Position numbers and translations under genes: made by a program | Part shown: positions 60,917 to 64,000 of the stretch, piece by piece | Layout of the letters: the number at the start of each line of letters is the position of its first letter | How positions within the stretch are numbered: position 1 is the stretch's first letter | Assembly (NCBI GenBank): GCA_018262775.1 | Contig: JADFDU010000006.1 | Location: 1 to 64,000, forward strand | DNA: 64,000 nucleotides | Origin: Rhodocyclaceae bacterium | GTDB taxonomy: Bacteria > Pseudomonadota > Gammaproteobacteria > Burkholderiales > Rhodocyclaceae | Direction of reading: 5' to 3' | The notes under the pieces: model-generated | Told to the model about the DNA's origin: nothing | What the model saw: the letters and a program-made list of their open reading frames with translations, nothing else | Databases searched by the model: none

Positions 60917-62033
60917 TAATCTCTTTCAGCTTCGTTTCGGCGCTTTCAGGGTTCATGCCGAGCTGGAGTTCGGTATCGATCAGTTTGAGCAAGGGCATGA
61001 GCTGGATGGCGAGGGCTGCCAGATGCGCCTTAACTCCCTCGGCATTGCCCGCTTGCAGCAAGGCCATGGCATCCTCGATCCCCAGACTGGGCAAGGGCGC
61101 CTCCACCGCCTCCTCGATCCCGGCCGGTTCGACAGCCTTCGCGTCCTCCTCCGCAGTCCGACCTTCGGCTAGCTGCAGCAGGTGGGTCATGGTCTGCCAT
61201 TCGTCATCCCTGCTGTTGGCCAGGCCAAATTTCAGGCCGACCTCAACCCGCTCGCCACGATAACTGATCGTGGCATTGCGGATTGTCTGATCCAGCCGAT
61301 TGGCGAAAGCACGCGCATCATCCAGGCCGATACCGGGACAAACCACCGTAAACTGCGCCGGACCGGTTTGCGAAACTGTATCTTCCAACCTCACCCGCTT
61401 CGACAGCACGGCACGAAACTGCCGGATGAGCTGATCGCCTACGGACCGGCCCAACTTCACGACCAGGTCGTCGAATCGATCGATCTCCACCACGATGACG
61501 CTGATTTCGCTACCGTGGCGCTGCGCCAACGCCAGCGCCTGCCGCCCCTGCTGCTTGAGGTATTCCGCGCTGGAGAGGCCCGATTCGGGATCCACCATGA
61601 CTTTTTTGGCCATGGCCTCGAGCTCACCGCGAGTCGTCGCCAGCTTGACCAGGGCGTCGAGACGGGCGAGCAGTTCAGCAGTGCCGATGCCCTTCGTAAT
61701 AAAGTCCGTAGCGCCGCATTCCTTGGCGTGGCTGCGCGCCGATTCATCCTCGTCGCCGGAAATCATGATGACCGGCATCTCGCGGATACGTGCAATGTCA
61801 GATTCGCGTACGCGCTTCAAAAGACCATAGCCGTCCAGCCTGGGCATGGTGAGGTCGGAGATCAGGACCTGGATGTGGGGATCGAGCATCAAGGTCTGCC
61901 AGCCGGCTTCGCCATCCCCCTCTTCGCGCACCTCAAAGCGGCCCTTGATGAGTTTGACGATGGTCGCACGCACCATGCGCGAATCATCGACGACGAGGAC
62001 ACGCGGCAGAACGGGAACGGTTGTTTCACTCAT
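60906..62033 (-). CDS. response regulator with degenerate GGDEF domain
   Basis: A 375-residue protein. The receiver (residues 1-130) has acidic residues VVDDSRM and phosphoacceptor Asp in LISDLTMPRLDG. A GGDEF-like domain follows (about 150-290: DPESGLSSAEYLKQQGRQAL, VVEIDRFDDLVVKLGRSVGD), but the signature is GPAQF instead of GG(D/E)EF, so cyclase activity is unlikely. A C-terminal helical tail ends the chain. It could be a c-di-GMP/GTP-binding or scaffold output controlled by phosphorylation. Confidence 0.85.
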   Translation of the reverse strand: MSETTVPVLPRVLVVDDSRMVRATIVKLIKGRFEVREEGDGEAGWQTLMLDPHIQVLISDLTMPRLDGYGLLKRVRESDIARIREMPVIMISGDEDESARSHAKECGATDFITKGIGTAELLARLDALVKLATTRGELEAMAKKVMVDPESGLSSAEYLKQQGRQALALAQRHGSEISVIVVEIDRFDDLVVKLGRSVGDQLIRQFRAVLSKRVRLEDTVSQTGPAQFTVVCPGIGLDDARAFANRLDQTIRNATISYRGERVEVGLKFGLANSRDDEWQTMTHLLQLAEGRTAEEDAKAVEPAGIEEAVEAPLPSLGIEDAMALLQAGNAEGVKAHLAALAIQLMPLLKLIDTELQLGMNPESAETKLKEITRP

Positions 62034-62048
62034 GGGCGTGCGGGAGTC

Positions 62049-63041
62049 TCAGCCGGCGCAATCGACGACGACGCGTCCATGCGCCTGACCCTTGATGAAC
62101 GGGTCGAATACGCCGGGCAGATCGGCAAGCTTGACCGTGCGCGTCATGCCGGCCAGGTGAGCAGGACGCATATCTCCTGCAAGGCGTTCCCAAACCTTGC
62201 GCCGTAGCGGCATCGCGGTATAGCCGGAATCGATGCCGAGCAGGCTGGCGCCACGCAGGATGAATGGCGCCACCGTGGTATTGAGGCTCATGCTCGCGGC
62301 CAGGCCGATGCTGGCGATCACCCCGTTCTGCTGCATGTTGCTGGCCATCCAGGCGAGCACTTCCCCGCCGAGGTTGTCCACAGCGCCCGCCCACAGCATT
62401 TTTTCGAGCGGCTTGATCTTGCTCAGATCTAGGCTGGAGCGCAGCATCACCTCCTTGGCACCCAAGCCCTTCAGGTATTCTGCCTGGCTTTCCTTGCCGG
62501 TGAGCGCCACGACGTCGTAACCCAGACGTGACAGAATGTCCACGGCAATGCTGCCGACGCCGCCGCTCGCGCCGCTGACGATGACCCTGCCGTTAGCCGG
62601 CTTCAGGCCGTTCTCTTCCATGCGCACCACGCCCAGTGCTGCCGTGTAGCCGGCAGTACCCAATGCCATCGAGTCATGCAACGACAGGCCATGGGGTAAC
62701 GGCACCACCCAGTCGGCCGGCACACGACCGTACTCGGCATAGCCGCCATGATGCGCCACGCCGATGTCGTAGCTGGTGGCAATGACTTCATCGCCTTCCT
62801 TGAAACGGGCATCCGTAGTCTTTGCCACAATGCCGGCCATGTCGATGCCGCCGACGCAGGGGTAGCGGCGGATGATGCGACCCGCGCCCGTAGCGGCCAG
62901 GGCATCTTTGTAGTTAACACTGGAATGGGTGATCTTGATGGTCACCTCGCCCTTGTCGAGTTGATCTTCGCCAAGCTGGGTAAAACCGGCGACGGTCTTG
63001 CTATCCTTCTGCTCGATCAGATAGGCCTTGAACAGACTCAT
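62049..63041 (-). CDS. acuI: acrylyl-CoA reductase AcuI/YhdH family
   Basis: A 330-residue medium-chain reductase of the YhdH/AcuI group. It has SSVNYKDALAATGAGRIIRR, YPCVGGIDMAGIV, VSGASGGVGSIAVDILSRLG and the C-terminal GRVVVDCAG. AcuI uses NADPH to reduce toxic acryloyl-CoA to propionyl-CoA. It lies 15 bases upstream of the receiver-GGDEF gene on the same strand and has a palindrome in its upstream region. Confidence 0.92.
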   Translation of the reverse strand: MSLFKAYLIEQKDSKTVAGFTQLGEDQLDKGEVTIKITHSSVNYKDALAATGAGRIIRRYPCVGGIDMAGIVAKTTDARFKEGDEVIATSYDIGVAHHGGYAEYGRVPADWVVPLPHGLSLHDSMALGTAGYTAALGVVRMEENGLKPANGRVIVSGASGGVGSIAVDILSRLGYDVVALTGKESQAEYLKGLGAKEVMLRSSLDLSKIKPLEKMLWAGAVDNLGGEVLAWMASNMQQNGVIASIGLAASMSLNTTVAPFILRGASLLGIDSGYTAMPLRRKVWERLAGDMRPAHLAGMTRTVKLADLPGVFDPFIKGQAHGRVVVDCAG

Positions 63042-63103
63042 GGAAATACCTCCTGTTGTCGTGTCACATACCGGCGCTATTGGCCAGTGCCAGTATAGAA
63101 TAG

Positions 63104-63123
63104 CTCGATTATACTCAATCGAG
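63104..63123. promoter_or_regulatory. inverted repeat in the acuI/peptidase divergent region
   Basis: CTCGATT-ATACTC-AATCGAG: perfect 7-base arms with a 6-base spacer that overlaps a TATAAT box on the minus strand (63108-63113). This is a good position for an operator controlling acuI. Confidence 0.45.
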
Positions 63124-63224
63124 TCTCGATTTCTCTTTATTTGTCATAGGCCTGCAACAATTCTTTCAAGTCAATACACATATTGCTCTTTACAAACGGC
63201 CATTGTGTATCTATAGTCAAGTTC

Positions 63225-63746
63225 ATGAATTTTAGACATATTGCGCTTGGCCTGTGTTTTCTTGCGACTGCCTCTTGCTCTTGGGCCGCGGAAGAACTCA
63301 CCGCCGAGAAGACGCCGTCCATCGTGGACCGCTACGCACTGAGCGCACAGGAACTGACACTGCGCGCCCTGTCCTTTGTCGGCGTGACCTATCGACGCGG
63401 AGGCGAATCTCCTGAAACCGGCTTTGACTGCAGCGGACTGGTGCGGTACGTCTTTCGCGAAGGATTGGGCCTGTTACTACCGCGCACCTCGCGCGATATC
63501 AGCCGGCTGGGAGAAACCATAAATCGAGAGGCATTACAACCGGGCGACCTTGTATTTTTCAATACCCTTCGCCGAGGTTTTTCCCACGTCGGCATCTATC
63601 TCGGTGAGCACCGTTTTGTACATGCCCCTGCCACGGGTGGCGCAGTTCGGGTGGAAGACATGCGACAAAATTACTGGACCAGGCGATTCAGTGGCGCCCG
63701 CCGCATTGCCGCAACTGAAATCGACGCTCCCAGCCAGATTCACTGA
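63225..63746 (+). CDS. NlpC/P60-family cell-wall peptidase
   Basis: A 173-residue exported endopeptidase. The signal peptide is MNFRHIALGLCFLATASCSW (possible lipobox-like ASC, or cut at WAA). The C40 catalytic set is visible: Cys in TGFDCSGLVRYVF, His in FSHVGIYLGEHRF and a third polar residue in VHAPATGG. It should cleave peptide bonds in peptidoglycan stems. The ATG at 63225 starts the signal peptide; the frame is open to 63183. Confidence 0.92.
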   Translation: MNFRHIALGLCFLATASCSWAAEELTAEKTPSIVDRYALSAQELTLRALSFVGVTYRRGGESPETGFDCSGLVRYVFREGLGLLLPRTSRDISRLGETINREALQPGDLVFFNTLRRGFSHVGIYLGEHRFVHAPATGGAVRVEDMRQNYWTRRFSGARRIAATEIDAPSQIH

Positions 63747-64000
63747 ACCTTGCCAAGCGGCGTAGCCGATCGCTGCAGCATATATACCTTGGGCGAACAG
63801 AACCGACAGCCTCAACATCGGCACCCTGTAAAAAACACCACGCAAGCGTAGAAAATCTTCGACCGTGCCGTCTGGCGGTAGGCGATCTCTCTACAAGCGC
63901 GCCGGGCGCTTTGCTCGCCCGAGGCATCCATTTTTTTTGAAATGACTTGAAGCAAGCCCAACAACCTCCTGTTTACATGTGGGTGTAAGTGCAACCCACT
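63747..64000. other. right-hand end without a recognisable gene
   Basis: The last 254 bases hold only short overlapping frames on the minus strand with no ribosome sites, no conserved motifs and poor codon use. A terminator for the peptidase is not evident. A gene could begin beyond the window. Confidence 0.5.

Noticed and set aside
63534-63994. Several minus-strand frames at the right end
   Set aside because: They overlap each other and the peptidase gene, lack ribosome sites and show no conserved motif.

Overview
The window is GC-rich, densely coded DNA from a betaproteobacterium, most likely of the order Rhodocyclales (Azoarcus/Thauera/Sterolibacterium-like). This is inferred from gene content and order (phaC-phaB-phaB-phaR, nnrS, bamD/rluD/pgeF, CbrA-like kinase beside acsA), not from a ribosomal RNA gene. 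Many genes overlap by 1-4 bases, which points to compact operons. The organism appears to be a respiratory, acyl-CoA-oxidising bacterium that stores polyhydroxyalkanoate and probably neutral lipid.

Region by region. 1-2.2 kb is an accessory patch: the 3' end of an IS3-family element, a gene fragment cut by it, a DNA-binding regulator, and a HigB/HigA-like toxin-antitoxin pair held between two ~120-bp direct repeats. 2.2-5.4 kb holds two envelope proteins, NnrS and a ferredoxin-NADP reductase. 5.4-15.9 kb is one ten-gene minus-strand operon for a molybdenum hydroxylase of the form II CoxL type: coxS-coxL-coxM, an intrinsic terminator, then coxD-coxE-coxG-xdhC-MoeA/MobA fusion-cysteine desulfurase-NifU-like scaffold. 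At 16.2-18.5 kb lies a divergent pair of units: a MeaB-type GTPase fused to an XdhC/CoxI domain, and three overlapping unrecognised genes (two paralogous small proteins and a zinc ribbon). These are followed by a short-chain dehydrogenase and a glutaryl-CoA dehydrogenase (18.6-20.6 kb).

20.7-21.6 kb has an orphan HigA with a vestigial HigB and a tRNA-Ala/tRNA-Glu operon with a clear promoter and terminator. 21.6-28.5 kb carries a GlcD-type FAD oxidase, rimO, phaR, two phaB copies and phaC. 28.5-40.5 kb is housekeeping: ZIP and DMT transporters, pgeF, rluD, bamD, a universal stress protein, 3-hydroxyacyl-CoA dehydrogenase, a diguanylate cyclase, a HAD phosphatase, an acyl-CoA ligase, a GST, a secreted pentapeptide-repeat protein and a cold-shock protein. 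40.8-47.1 kb is a nine-gene minus-strand run with a DsbA-like protein, a quinone reductase, two alpha/beta hydrolases, a wax-ester synthase/DGAT, an unknown, a GIY-YIG-ArfB fusion and a YkgJ-like protein. 47.2-49.9 kb is SDR-quinone reductase-IclR.

49.9-59.0 kb is an acetate-linked regulatory block: acsA, a small membrane protein, a sodium/solute symporter-histidine kinase, a lone receiver, a membrane sensor with a kinase-like domain lacking its histidine and fused to a DEDDh exonuclease, and a CBS/DUF294 nucleotidyltransferase. The end of the window has class I fumarase, a receiver protein with a degenerate GGDEF domain, AcuI and an NlpC/P60 peptidase.

Two families of palindromic repeats are scattered through the window. 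One family sits inside coding sequence, exactly in the linker of the GTPase-XdhC fusion. The best candidates for undescribed biology are the cox-like operon together with the GTPase-XdhC fusion and the small-protein/zinc-ribbon triad, the GIY-YIG-ArfB fusion, and the nucleotidyltransferase/exonuclease pair attached to the acetate sensor.
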